A DNA stretch of 64,000 bases from Chitinophaga filiformis (GTDB lineage: Bacteria; Bacteroidota; Bacteroidia; Chitinophagales; Chitinophagaceae). The stretch spans positions 1 to 64,000 of the forward strand of contig NZ_JAKIRP010000003.1 of assembly GCF_021646545.1 (NCBI RefSeq). The letters run 5' to 3'. The translations under genes and the position numbers were made by a program. A model generated the notes under the pieces. The model was not told the origin of the DNA. It made no database searches and saw only the letters and a list, made by a program, of their open reading frames with translations. This document shows positions 55,256 through 64,000 of the stretch, piece by piece; the stretch's first letter is position 1; every line of letters begins with the position of its first letter.

Positions 55256-55458
55256 AAAACGTCTTCACTGTTTACGAATGGCTTCTTTCTGATTGGGGAC
55301 TTTTACCTGTATAGCTGGAATATTCTCCAATCTGCCAGCCAGCGACAATTATTTGATAGGTGTTGTTCCCTCCTTAAAAGCGGGTAGGCATAGCCTTGCC
55401 CTCAGTTTTTCAAGTTGGTCCCTTATCATCAGGGACAGCATTGATATCAAGCACATAT

Positions 55459-55483
55459 AGGAGTACGACAAGGCCGTACTCCT
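55459..55483. terminator. hairpin between convergent genes
   Basis: AGGAGTACG (55459-55467) pairs with CGTACTCCT (55475-55483) around 7 nt, 28 nt past the esterase stop. A T-tract is lacking on both sides, so efficiency is uncertain. Confidence 0.5.
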
Positions 55484-55510
55484 GCACTGCTATTGAATTT
55501 TTGAAATTGC

Positions 55511-56386
55511 TTATCTGGCGGCTGTAGTTGCCGGAGAAAGGAGTTTACAATCCGTCATCCAGTTGGTGAGCAGCTGTGGCCACGCGCGGACGGACTGTAA
55601 ATTGGAGCGGTAACCCATATTGAAGGCATGGTTGCCATTAGCGAAAATATGTGCCTCTACTGGCACTTTTGCCTCCCTATAGCGCTCCAGGAGGCTGACA
55701 ATAGGTGCAGAACAGCATTCATCATCGTTGGAGGCGATCAGGAAAGCTTTGGGTGCATCTGCCGGCACCTTTTCCGGAATGCCCAGGGGCCCCGGATACA
55801 CTAATATCTGGAAATCCGGCTTACCATTCAGGCGGTCGATAGGGTCTTTGGCTTTCGGATCACCATCCCCCCGGCCATACGCCACCTGAGCCACCACTTC
55901 TCCTCCGGCTGAAAAGCCCCAGATGCCCACCCGGTTCGTATCAATGTTCCATTCGGTTGCATGACTGCGCACAAAACGCATAGCACGGTAGGCATCCTGC
56001 CTGATCTCCTTTTCGAGCGTATAAGGCGAGTTCTCCTCACGGAACAGGCGGTATTTCAGAATGATCGCGGCTACGCCTATACTGTTCAGGAAACGGGCAG
56101 GATCTCGCCCTTCGGAATTGTACACAAGCAAACGAAAGCCTCCTCCCGGACAGATCACCACCGCAGCACCGGTCGCTTTTTCCTTCGGAGGAAGATAGAT
56201 CGTGACAGAGGGATTATGGATGTTCTTCACATAATAATCTTTGGCCTCTTCCGATTCGTTTTTCCGGTTTTCGTACCCGGGGGCACCGTTAGGCCACAAA
56301 TAGAAAGTCTTGGCGGTATCCTGGGCTATAATCGTGGAAAATGGCACCAGGAGGAGCAATGCCAGAAGAACGTACCTGCGTTGCAT
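55511..56386 (-). CDS. secreted alpha/beta-hydrolase esterase
   Basis: A 291-residue exported hydrolase of the acetyl-esterase/BD-FAE-like group. Signal peptide (LLALLLLVPFSTIIAQ), oxyanion-hole motif PGGGF, nucleophile elbow GFSAGG (Ser), acid region FLIASNDDECC and a histidine in NGNHAF near the C-terminus. Enzymes of this type often remove acetyl groups from plant polysaccharides; the substrate here is inference. Single gene. Confidence 0.9.
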   Translation of the reverse strand: MQRRYVLLALLLLVPFSTIIAQDTAKTFYLWPNGAPGYENRKNESEEAKDYYVKNIHNPSVTIYLPPKEKATGAAVVICPGGGFRLLVYNSEGRDPARFLNSIGVAAIILKYRLFREENSPYTLEKEIRQDAYRAMRFVRSHATEWNIDTNRVGIWGFSAGGEVVAQVAYGRGDGDPKAKDPIDRLNGKPDFQILVYPGPLGIPEKVPADAPKAFLIASNDDECCSAPIVSLLERYREAKVPVEAHIFANGNHAFNMGYRSNLQSVRAWPQLLTNWMTDCKLLSPATTAAR

Positions 56387-56491
56387 AGACTAAGTAGTTT
56401 TACTACAAGATATACTTTACCGGCCGTATAAATTAGTAAATTAGTAAGAGCAACTGTCAGTATACTTTTTTCACTATCAAAAGTTACATCC

Positions 56492-57967
56492 ATGGCAAAC
56501 TTCATCCTGCTGCCCGCTACTCAAACCCAGACCAACGAAGATACCAACCCGAAAGTGAAAGACTTCCTCACTACAGTACTCGAACCTGCTGTTAAAAGTG
56601 AATTACTGAAACTCAATGCGAGGATGCCCGCCAGACAGGAGAAAAAGATTCCCGTAAAGGTACTGGACTCAATACAGGAAGATGGCGCCAAACTGGTAGA
56701 ACTCAGCAACGATGAGCTGGCAGATTTCCGCTTCTCTTATCCGGGCTTCAGGATCATCAGGGAGAAGTTTTATAAAAAGGCCATTATTTATCGCGAAGCA
56801 ATAGAGAAAAAGGCGAAGAAAAACCAGATCAATAATAAGCTGCAGATCACAGTAACAGACAAAGCTGGCAATCTGCTCAAAGATATATACATCGTAGCCT
56901 TTACTGATTTTGTAAACAGACTGGGCGATTCCGGTACCACCAACAGCAAAGGCAGGGTCACACTCAACCTGAAGGGTAAACGCATACAGCGGATGTATGT
57001 TTACCCGGAACATAGTTACTGGGGATATTATCGCAGCAGCTTTACCGCTACCACCACACTCAATATCGCACTGACATCTATTGACATCAACTACAAAGAT
57101 GTATTACGGCATTTTTATCACACTGCAGGCTGGCCCTCCATCCCTGCCAGTATCCGAATAGCTGTTATCGATACAGGCGTTGGCCCGCATAAAGACCTCA
57201 TGGTATCTGGTGGGATGAATTGTGTAAAAGATGAAGACCCGAAAGATTACAAAGACAACGGCGAAGGACATGGCACACACGTGGCTGGCATCATCGGCGC
57301 ATCAGGAGGCATACATGGTATGGCAGCAGGTGTGGAGATCTTTAGTTACCGGGTATTCCCTGTAGGTCAAGCTGCCTCTAATTTCTATATCATGAAGGCT
57401 ATCAACCAGGCCATCCTCGACAGATGTGATCTCATCAATATGAGCCTGGGAGAAGCTGAACAGGATGAAGGTATCATCAGTTATATCAAACAGGCTTACA
57501 ATGCCGGCGTATTGTGCTTTTGTGCCAATGGCAATGACGACCGCGAGAAGGTGAGCTTCCCTGCCTCTTACAGCCTGTCTGTAGCCGTATCGGCGATGGG
57601 TAGAAAAAAGACCTTCCCCGCCCGTACCGTACAAACTGCTATTATAAAAGCGCCTTATGGAAAGGATAAGGCCAATTTCATTGCGGACTTCTCCAACATC
57701 GGCCCGGAAACAGACCTGACAGCACCAGGCGTAGGCATTATTTCCACTTTCCCTAACGACCGTTACGCCATCATGGATGGCACCAGTATGGCATGTCCGG
57801 CAGCTACCGGAATGGCAGCCCGTTTATTGTCTGCCGCCCCTGAAATACTGGCCATGCCACGTACCCAGGCAAGGGCTGATGAGATGCTGAAATATTTGTC
57901 GGCCAGGATCAAATCCCTGGGATTTAAGCCTATCTTTGAAGGGAAAGGTATGCTCCTGGGGGAGTAA
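56492..57967 (+). CDS. S8 subtilisin-like serine protease, apparently without signal peptide
   Basis: A 491-residue subtilase. Catalytic triad Asp227 (VIDTG), His260 (GHGTHVAG), Ser432 (GTSMACP), and Asn347 (CANGND) as oxyanion residue. The N-terminus has no hydrophobic signal; residues 1-110 are helical and charged. Residues about 115-195 form a carboxypeptidase-regulatory-like beta domain (TDKAGNLLKDIYIVAFTD). There is no recognisable I9 propeptide. The next gene, 9 nt on, encodes an 80-residue protein with a propeptide-like strand order. Its location is probably cytoplasmic unless exported by another route. Confidence 0.92.
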   Translation: MANFILLPATQTQTNEDTNPKVKDFLTTVLEPAVKSELLKLNARMPARQEKKIPVKVLDSIQEDGAKLVELSNDELADFRFSYPGFRIIREKFYKKAIIYREAIEKKAKKNQINNKLQITVTDKAGNLLKDIYIVAFTDFVNRLGDSGTTNSKGRVTLNLKGKRIQRMYVYPEHSYWGYYRSSFTATTTLNIALTSIDINYKDVLRHFYHTAGWPSIPASIRIAVIDTGVGPHKDLMVSGGMNCVKDEDPKDYKDNGEGHGTHVAGIIGASGGIHGMAAGVEIFSYRVFPVGQAASNFYIMKAINQAILDRCDLINMSLGEAEQDEGIISYIKQAYNAGVLCFCANGNDDREKVSFPASYSLSVAVSAMGRKKTFPARTVQTAIIKAPYGKDKANFIADFSNIGPETDLTAPGVGIISTFPNDRYAIMDGTSMACPAATGMAARLLSAAPEILAMPRTQARADEMLKYLSARIKSLGFKPIFEGKGMLLGE

Positions 57968-57976
57968 ACGATAGCT

Positions 57977-58219
57977 ATGGGCAACTATATTCTGCAATAT
58001 ATCGGAGATGGGACGCCTGATGCACAACAGGCGCAGGAAATCATACACAATTGTCAGCTGCGTATTATAGACGACAGTCTCTTTCCCCAAACAATACTGC
58101 TGGAGCTGGCAGGAACTGATATAGCCAAAGTACGGCCAGCATTAGGGACAGAATGGTCACTTACCCCTGAAAAGGAGTATCGCGTACCTGATACCAGGCG
58201 AAAAATAAAGAAAGGATAA
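57977..58219 (+). CDS. small partner of the subtilase, possible I9-like inhibitor
   Basis: An 80-residue protein starting 9 nt after the protease stop. Hydrophobicity suggests the order beta (YILQYI), helix (DAQQAQEIIHN), beta-beta (LRIIDD, TILLEL), helix (DIAKVRPAL), beta (KEYRV). That is the ferredoxin-like layout of subtilisin propeptides (I9). It could act as a separate folding assistant or inhibitor; this is inference. Its stop is 2 nt from the stop of the convergent DUF4272-like gene. Confidence 0.7.
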   Translation: MGNYILQYIGDGTPDAQQAQEIIHNCQLRIIDDSLFPQTILLELAGTDIAKVRPALGTEWSLTPEKEYRVPDTRRKIKKG

Positions 58220-58221
58220 TA

Positions 58222-58881
58222 TCAGGTGGAAGTATCTGTATCGTCCCAGTCCTGAACATTCATAAAGCGTCTTAGCCAGTTCAGCGCCAGATGCCGTTCA
58301 AAAGAAGCCGGCACGTGTACGTCCGCCCTGCTTTTACCGCCACTGAACAAAGTATCCCTGAAATGAGTGGTGGTCAGTTCATAAAAGATATTCTCATCAT
58401 AGATCTCTGCCGTATCCCTGAAAGTCAGGTTGCTTAGGAACGATTCCAGCTTATCGCCCAGCGCAGGCAGCTGCTGGATCATGTTGTTGATCTGCGCTTC
58501 AGTAGCTTCCTCTCCGGGCATTGGTTTATCGTCCACCAATCCTAAGGCCCAGGCCAGTATATAAGCTGCTTCTATTTTCCAGGACAGGTCTAATATCTCG
58601 TCTTCCTTTGTTGTCCGGCTATTCAGGTACGCTGCCTCCTTTTCGCTGACATGCGACCAGATATTCTCGTTCTTGAGCCAGTTAACGATACCGTATTTCT
58701 TTGTATCATCCTGTATTGTGTAGGCAATGGCAGTGAGGATCATCACTCTGCATCCCACTTCCCTCGGCGTGGCAAAATGTTCCTGATCAAAATTCAGGTA
58801 CTCCGGATAACTGATCTGATAATTGTCGATACCATGTAGTGAGAGCCGTTCCTCAATTTTTGTAATTCGTGTTGCTAGCAT
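58222..58881 (-). CDS. DUF4272-like protein
   Basis: A 219-residue soluble protein. It has the early segment REVGCRVMILTAIAY and the central AAYILAWALGLVDDKPMPGEEA, which I recognise as DUF4272 style. Further features are helical content and a C-terminal RADVHVPASFERHLALNWL. Function of the family is unknown. It is tail to tail with the subtilase partner gene with no room for a terminator. Confidence 0.75.
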   Translation of the reverse strand: MLATRITKIEERLSLHGIDNYQISYPEYLNFDQEHFATPREVGCRVMILTAIAYTIQDDTKKYGIVNWLKNENIWSHVSEKEAAYLNSRTTKEDEILDLSWKIEAAYILAWALGLVDDKPMPGEEATEAQINNMIQQLPALGDKLESFLSNLTFRDTAEIYDENIFYELTTTHFRDTLFSGGKSRADVHVPASFERHLALNWLRRFMNVQDWDDTDTST

Positions 58882-58995
58882 TTATCTTTTAAACTTCTAC
58901 TTTGTTTATTCACAGGATTTTATGGCTATAAATATACAAATTATCCCAATATATAAACTTTTATATACAGCAAGTACATTTTTGTCAAAAAAAAA

Positions 58996-59019
58996 GCAGG
59001 GCATGCTCCCTTGCCCTGC
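58996..59019 (-). terminator. intrinsic terminator
   Basis: On the minus strand GCAGGGCA/TGCCCTGC forms an 8-bp stem followed by nine T residues. It ends the small lysine-rich gene. Confidence 0.85.
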
Positions 59020-59048
59020 CGCTCCAAAAGGCCAAACGGCCTATATTT

Positions 59049-59321
59049 TTACATAGTATCCATAGTATCCTTTTTCATCTTATCCATTTTCTTGTCCACC
59101 TTTTCCATTTTTTTATTTATTTTCTTCTCCGCCTTATCTTTTTTATTGTCAACCTTTTCCATTTTCTTATTCAGCTTATCCATTTTTTGCTTCTTATCCG
59201 TCTCGCGGTAAAGTTCAGAAGTGTCCTTCTTAATTGGTTCCTGTGCCTGTGCATTTAAAGCCAGGAATACTGTGATTGCTGCAGCAGCAAACCCTTTAGC
59301 AAAAACTGATTGGAAGTTCAT
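59049..59321 (-). CDS. small secreted lysine-rich coiled-coil protein
   Basis: A 90-residue protein with a signal peptide (AAAITVFLALNAQAQ). The rest is nearly all Lys, Asp, Glu and Met in heptad-like repeats (MEKVDNK, MEKVDKK, MDKMKKD). Net charge is near neutral to positive and the sequence is low complexity, suggesting a helical rod. It has its own strong terminator. Function unknown. Confidence 0.75.
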   Translation of the reverse strand: MNFQSVFAKGFAAAAITVFLALNAQAQEPIKKDTSELYRETDKKQKMDKLNKKMEKVDNKKDKAEKKINKKMEKVDKKMDKMKKDTMDTM

Positions 59322-60137
59322 GATATATTGTATTTATGGATGAATTAATCTCACTCCTTGTCGGCCGGTAAACATTCTCATAACTTCTCTTCCTACCCCA
59401 CAAAGGCGGGGGCAACTACTATTGTATTTCTGGCATCAGTCCGTTGTTAACTATTATCAGGAACCATCAAAGATATTCCCTTTCCCAGGCCTCTATTTCA
59501 GGGGTTAGTCGGTTCTTCAATCAAATACTTGCAAAATCTGTTCCTGTTCCATCAAGGAGAAAATTTTAACACTTCAACTTGTCGTCATAATACGGAGCGG
59601 TCTGCTTATCTATCGGGGCAACTGTGTAACGCCGTCTTGCGACTAGCACACACAGCTATTATTCTTGTAGGCATGGGCGCTATCATCACCAGTCCGGCTA
59701 TTTATAAGCTACCACCATTATCTTGACCATACCTGCTTTGCGTGGATATCAATTTAACATGCTGCATGTTACATTAACAATTAGCGATGTGCTCCTTTTC
59801 ATCATTCATGTTATACAGGCGATTATTATCGGGTGAAATATTTGGAGCAATGGAAATGATTGCTGTTCCGCTTCATGGGATGCCCCTTCCACTTGATCAG
59901 TTTACTGCAAGAAATCTCAATAAATGTGAGTATTTAACATCTCATTAAGAAGACAATCCAAAGTGGGTGGCTATCTTGCGGGCCTGATAGACATGCGATA
60001 AGCGTGTCTCTTCATAACGTGAGATATGAAAGCTGGGTATTCTTATCCAGCTCATTCTTCCTCAATCTCAGTATGTATATTCAGTTCTGCCGCAAATGAT
60101 GCAACAAAAAAGATAATGCTATTACGGCGCTCATTCC
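59322..60137. other. intergenic region with a decayed gene remnant
   Basis: This 816-nt gap lacks a convincing intact ORF; a 65-codon plus-strand frame at 59529 has no protein-like features. The right part holds the HTH remnant described separately. Confidence 0.5.
59945..60120 (-). pseudogene. possible remnant of an XRE-type HTH gene
   Basis: On the minus strand three frames in succession give FFVASFAAELN..EIEEE, then NELDKNTQLS, then ISRYEETR...ARKIATHFGLSS and a stop. The last two together resemble the recognition helix and following helix of XRE repressors (ISRYE...A.KIA..FGLS). At least two frameshifts are needed, so if real it is dead. Confidence 0.35.
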
Positions 60138-62501
60138 CTACTCCGCTTTCAAACTCCTTACCGGATCTGTCAATGATGCCTTTATACCCTGATAACTAAC
60201 AACTACCAACGTAATAAGAATAGTTGCAACACCGGCAATTAAAAACACATCAACCCCGATAGCAGTGCGATAAGCAAAACCTGCCAGCCATTGGTTCATG
60301 AGCCACCCCGCCAGGGGGAATGCGATAAAAACAGCGATCAGCACCAGCTTCAGAAAATCAGCCGACAACAAGACCACTACACTTCTTTCTGATGCACCCA
60401 ATACCTTGCGGATGCCTATCTCTTTATTTCTTCTCTGTGCGGTGAAAGCGGCCAGACCAAACAAACCCAGACAGGAAATCACTATTGCCAGTCCGGCGGC
60501 ATAGGCGGACAAAGCAGCCAGGCGGTTCTCAGCAGTATATTGCGCCTGGTATTCACTATCAACGAATTTATAAACGAAGGGAAAACCCGGATCAAATTTC
60601 TCATAAGCCTTACGCAGCAGATCGATCGTTTCACGGTTCTTACCGGCTTTGATCCTGACCATTATCCTATAAGTAGCCGCAGGCTCCAGTCGCATGGCAA
60701 AGGGTTTCACATGCTGATGTATTGATTCAAAATTAAAATCCTTTACCACACCGGCTATTTTCCTGTTCACGCCCCACATCTTTACTACTTTACCAACCGG
60801 GTTAGTAAGTCCCATGCTTTTAACAGCAGCTTCATTAAAGATGATCTCTGTACTGTCAGAGCTTACATTGTTATTGAAACTCCTACCTTCTTTCATGGTC
60901 ATGCCCAGGGTTTCAATAGCGCCATAGTATACACCAATGTTAGCGAAACTGGTTTTATCATCCGGTTGTTTACCCTCCCAGTGGATATCTGAGGTGCTGC
61001 CATAGTCGGCCACTATACTGGCATGATCAATACTGGATGCCGCCACCACCCCGGGCAGGCTCCTGATGGCATTCACAAACACAGGTGTTTTTGTGATCAC
61101 TTCTGATCCCAGCTGAAAGCTGATAATGTTGTCTACATTATAACCCGGGTCCTTTGTTTGTATATACCTGATCTGTTTATACACCACCAGTACAGCTATT
61201 ATGAATACCGCTGAGATAATGAACTGGAACATGACCAGTCCTTTCCTTACCCAGATCTCCCCTAATGAAGCCCGTAATTTGCCTTTCAGGATAGCTATTG
61301 GATTGAAACCAGAGAGATAAAACGCGGGATAAAATCCGGCCAGAATACCCGTAAAAAGGGTAATGCCTAAAACAGACAGCCATAATACAGGTTCAACATA
61401 TAGTGATATCTGTTTGCCGGTAATATGGTTAAACGCAGGCAATAGAAATGGTAAAATTACCAGCGTGACTACCAATGCTAAAAAGGTGATCAGGATCGAT
61501 TCTCCCAGGTACTGAAAAATAAGCAGCTTTCTGTTTGCACCTACCACCTTGCGGATACCCACTTCCTTCAATCTTTTAGACGCCTTCGCGGTAGACAGGT
61601 TCATGAAATTGATGCTGGCAATGATGAGGATGAAAAGGGCAATGATAGAAAACATACGTACATATTCTATCCTTCCTCCTACCTGCATGCCATTTACATA
61701 CCGGTTGTATAAGTACCCGGAAGAATATTGACGGGCAAACAGCTTGTAGCCGGCATTTTTATCTTTAGTCCTGGTGAAGTTTAATATTTTCTTATTGAAC
61801 TGCGCTATATCCGTGCCCTTCTTCAGGACCAGGTAAGTTGACGGATCAATGCTTCCCCATGACTTCAAAAAGGAATATTGCTCGAGGTACACATCAAAAG
61901 GCAGGATGTAGTCATGTTTTACAGACGAGTTAGCGGGCATATCATCAAACACGCCTGATACCTGGTACTGCTTTTCATGCTGCCACTCAATAGTGCGGCC
62001 CACTACGTTCTCTGTAGTATGAAACAGCTTCATCGCCAGCTGCTTTGATATGACAATGCTGTTTTTATCTGACAAGACCTGGTCTTTGTTTCCCTGTAAA
62101 AGCGGGTAATAAAAGATATTGAAATAGTCTTTTTCGGCATAATAGCCCACCGCGTTCAGGTTGTCTTCTTTTACCGACAATGTGGTCTCTCCTGCCCAGT
62201 AAGGATAAATAACGGCAGAAGCGTATTCCACTTCCGGCATATCCTCTTTCAACGTTCTTGCCAGGATCCCCGGCGTGGCAGCCATCGTTTGTACCCCTTC
62301 CGAATTCTCCACGTTGGTCATTACCTGGTACAGCTGACTATCTTTCGCGTGAAATTTATCAACGTGTACTTCATCATTGATCCACAGATAGATCAGTATT
62401 GCACAGGTTAATCCGGTAGACAGACCAACCAGATTAAGCAAGGTAAACTGGCGGTCCTTCATAAGATTGCGCCAGGCAATTTTGATGTAGTTTTTAAGCA
62501 T
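60138..62501 (-). CDS. FtsX/MacB-type ABC transporter permease
   Basis: A 787-residue inner membrane permease with the duplicated Bacteroidota layout. N-terminal helix (FTLLNLVGLSTGLTCAILIYLW), MacB-like periplasmic domain, FtsX three-helix unit with LKEVGIRKVVGANRKLLI, a further helix, a second periplasmic domain and a second FtsX unit with NKEIGIRKVLGASERSVV. No ATPase is encoded beside it, as is usual for this group. It may act in efflux or lipoprotein handling. A -7 element lies 75 nt upstream. Confidence 0.93.
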   Translation of the reverse strand: MLKNYIKIAWRNLMKDRQFTLLNLVGLSTGLTCAILIYLWINDEVHVDKFHAKDSQLYQVMTNVENSEGVQTMAATPGILARTLKEDMPEVEYASAVIYPYWAGETTLSVKEDNLNAVGYYAEKDYFNIFYYPLLQGNKDQVLSDKNSIVISKQLAMKLFHTTENVVGRTIEWQHEKQYQVSGVFDDMPANSSVKHDYILPFDVYLEQYSFLKSWGSIDPSTYLVLKKGTDIAQFNKKILNFTRTKDKNAGYKLFARQYSSGYLYNRYVNGMQVGGRIEYVRMFSIIALFILIIASINFMNLSTAKASKRLKEVGIRKVVGANRKLLIFQYLGESILITFLALVVTLVILPFLLPAFNHITGKQISLYVEPVLWLSVLGITLFTGILAGFYPAFYLSGFNPIAILKGKLRASLGEIWVRKGLVMFQFIISAVFIIAVLVVYKQIRYIQTKDPGYNVDNIISFQLGSEVITKTPVFVNAIRSLPGVVAASSIDHASIVADYGSTSDIHWEGKQPDDKTSFANIGVYYGAIETLGMTMKEGRSFNNNVSSDSTEIIFNEAAVKSMGLTNPVGKVVKMWGVNRKIAGVVKDFNFESIHQHVKPFAMRLEPAATYRIMVRIKAGKNRETIDLLRKAYEKFDPGFPFVYKFVDSEYQAQYTAENRLAALSAYAAGLAIVISCLGLFGLAAFTAQRRNKEIGIRKVLGASERSVVVLLSADFLKLVLIAVFIAFPLAGWLMNQWLAGFAYRTAIGVDVFLIAGVATILITLVVVSYQGIKASLTDPVRSLKAE

Positions 62502-62575
62502 CGGTGGGAGTGTTTTGACTATTCAGCAGTTGCAAAGCCAAGCCAGTGCCAATCTATAGATAGCTATTATAAAAA

Positions 62576-62583
62576 CAAATATA
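62576..62583 (-). promoter_or_regulatory. -7 element of the ABC permease gene (TATATTTG)
   Basis: It matches TAnnTTTG, 75 nt before the ATG at 62501. No TTTG at -33. A palindromic ATCTATAGAT (62552-62561) lies just downstream. Confidence 0.45.
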
Positions 62584-62689
62584 CATTATTCATATACTCA
62601 TATGTTCACTTTTGGAACATTGCCTGTCCGGTAACGTAAAGAGCGGCAATTGTGCCACCCTTTACGTAAATTAAAGTATAAAGCAGTAT

Positions 62690-63442
62690 TTAATTGGTAG
62701 CGCCCCCATTTACCAATAGGTGCTGGCCATTTACGAATGAAGAGAGCTCACTGGCAAAGAATTCTGCAACATTTGCCACATCTTCCACTTCTGCCAGCCT
62801 GCCCATTGGACAGCTATCAAGCAACTGTTTTCTTAACCGCGGATAAGCAGTGGGATCAACGAAGATACCCGAATGATCTACGGCAAACGGAATGATGGAG
62901 TTTACTGTGATACCCTTGTGGCCAATTTCTTTCGACAACACATCCACCAGATAGCGAGGTGTAGTCTTACTGCCGCCGTAAACGGCCATCCCCGGAACGG
63001 GGAATGCAGTGGTGGAAGAGGCGATGTAAATGATACGGCCTTTGTCTGCCACGTATTTTGCGGCCTGTTGCAAGGTAAAATAACTGCCCTTCGTGTTGAT
63101 TGCAAAAACGCGATCAAATTGCTCTTCAGTAAAGTCTACCACAGGCGTTTCGACCATTTCAATACCGGCGTTGGCAACTACGATGTCAATCTTGCCAAAT
63201 TGTTTCAATGCTTCCTGGAACAGGTAGCTGATCTCTTCCACCTTTGTCAGATCCGCTTTTACTGCAATCACCTTTACACCAGTTTTTTCAATACTGGCTA
63301 CTGCTTCATCTGCAGAGCTTTTGTCGCGCGAATAATTAAGTACAATATTAGCGCCCAATAATGCATAACGTTCTGCGATAGCCCTTCCGAGGCCTCGTGC
63401 TGAACCAGTTACCAGGGCGACTTTATTTGTTAACGATGTCAT
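62690..63442 (-). CDS. short-chain dehydrogenase/reductase
   Basis: A 250-residue classical SDR. ATG 63442 (MTSLTNKVALVTG) is chosen; the open frame to 63499 adds 19 residues without support. Cofactor loop TGSARGLG, NNAG-equivalent VVANAGIE, catalytic Ser in IASSTT, and Tyr-Lys as YGGSK. Arg and Ser residues after strand 2 (NYSRDKSS) suggest NADP. It sits 67 nt downstream of a hydrolase gene on the same strand. Substrate unknown. Confidence 0.93.
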   Translation of the reverse strand: MTSLTNKVALVTGSARGLGRAIAERYALLGANIVLNYSRDKSSADEAVASIEKTGVKVIAVKADLTKVEEISYLFQEALKQFGKIDIVVANAGIEMVETPVVDFTEEQFDRVFAINTKGSYFTLQQAAKYVADKGRIIYIASSTTAFPVPGMAVYGGSKTTPRYLVDVLSKEIGHKGITVNSIIPFAVDHSGIFVDPTAYPRLRKQLLDSCPMGRLAEVEDVANVAEFFASELSSFVNGQHLLVNGGATN

Positions 63443-63509
63443 TGTAATAATTTTTACGGATAAGTTATGAACACCTATATAATATGGGTTTGTAAGCATT
63501 GCACTGATA

Positions 63510-64000
63510 TTACTTCAGCGCTTCGTTCAGCTGGCGAACCACCTCTTTTACAGATTCCTGTACGGCGGGAACTTTGTTGATGCCGTTGAGTATGCCAAAG
63601 TCATGAATCACACCGACGTAACGGGTTACAACACAGTTAACACCAGCTTCACGCAATTTTTTACCGTATGCTTCACCTTCATCACGTAAAGGATCATTCT
63701 CAGCGGTTTGTATCAGGGTGCGGGGTAGTCCCGTCAACTGTTCTTTGGTAGCTACCATTGGTACGGCATAGCGCTCTTTGCGGGTTGCAGCGTTAGGAGC
63801 ATATAGGTTCCAACCAAATTCCATGAAGTCACGCGTCAGGAAACGACCATCAGCGAACTCCTTATAAGATTCAGTATTAAAGTCTGCGCCCACGGCGGGA
63901 TACAAGAGTACCTGCATTTTGATAGCAGGACCGTTTTTGTCCTTTGCCATCAGTGCAATGGCGGCTGACATGTTACCGCCAACACTGTTACCAGCAATAG
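63510..64000 (-). CDS. alpha/beta hydrolase, 5' end outside window
   Basis: The C-terminal part of an Aes/lipase-like (hormone-sensitive-lipase-type) hydrolase. The frame runs to the window edge, where GNSVGG gives the nucleophile serine just before the first visible Met at 63971. An acidic residue in AENDPLRDEGEAY and the histidine in VIHDFGILN complete the triad. About 163 codons are visible, so roughly half of the gene. Probably cotranscribed with the following SDR gene. Confidence 0.88.
   Translation of the reverse strand, partial: IAGNSVGGNMSAAIALMAKDKNGPAIKMQVLLYPAVGADFNTESYKEFADGRFLTRDFMEFGWNLYAPNAATRKERYAVPMVATKEQLTGLPRTLIQTAENDPLRDEGEAYGKKLREAGVNCVVTRYVGVIHDFGILNGINKVPAVQESVKEVVRQLNEALK

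Noticed and set aside
62552..62561. OxyR box upstream of the ABC permease
   Set aside because: ATCTATAGAT is palindromic but lacks the ATAG-N7-CTAT spacing, and it lies downstream of the -7 element.
1..64000. CRISPR arrays, prophage genes, integrases, rRNA
   Set aside because: None was seen on reading both strands; the only repeats are the short palindromes and iterons listed.

Overview
The window looks like chromosomal DNA of a Bacteroidota member close to Chitinophaga (inference from gene content). It carries three SusC/TonB-linked receptors (one cut by the window edge), two SusD lipoproteins, an ECF sigma/FecR pair, a type IX secretion C-terminal signal, single-gene FtsX-type ABC permeases, and several -7 elements of the Bacteroidota form TAnnTTTG, one with a perfect TTTG box 19 nt upstream. 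No phage, insertion sequence or CRISPR array is visible.

Layout. 1-10.7 kb: a partial susC on the minus strand, a 0.8-kb gap with a 97-nt hairpin, an FMN-reductase-like gene, a rhomboid protease, an unrecognised gene, a TPR/histidine-kinase sensor on the minus strand, two or three small membrane or secreted proteins and a CBS-domain protein. 10.8-25.3 kb: a complete 13-gene nuo operon (A, B, CD fused, E to N) for 14-subunit-type complex I, several genes overlapping by 1-20 nt. 25.4-27.1 kb: a MarR regulator divergent from two membrane proteins. 27.1-30.0 kb: a palindrome-controlled pair encoding an SDR-like protein with an N-terminal zinc ribbon and a ribonuclease-inhibitor-type LRR protein, facing two unusual tRNA genes (Gly-GCC, Cys-GCA). 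30.0-33.9 kb: a peroxide-defence cluster of ankyrin-oxyR, katA and a second ankyrin gene. Three ATAG-N7-CTAT boxes sit there, each exactly 62 nt upstream of a -7 element.

34.2-47.1 kb: a large multi-module secreted GxGYxYP protein, a RibD/DHFR-like enzyme, an APC permease, then ECF sigma, FecR, an STN-containing SusC and a SusD, which form one trans-envelope signalling and uptake unit. 47.2-54.3 kb: a membrane-anchored hypothetical, a second susC-susD pair on the minus strand with a textbook promoter, a GNAT acetyltransferase and an ArsR regulator. 54.4-64 kb: a conserved hypothetical behind three phased iterons, a secreted esterase, a subtilase with a small ferredoxin-fold-like partner, a DUF4272-like protein, a lysine-rich secreted peptide, a decayed HTH remnant, an ABC permease, and an SDR plus a partial alpha/beta hydrolase.

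The observations most worth following up are the OxyR-box architecture around the ankyrin/catalase genes, the SDR-LRR pair whose SDR half lacks the catalytic tyrosine, the divergent tRNA pair, and the subtilase with a separate propeptide-like partner.
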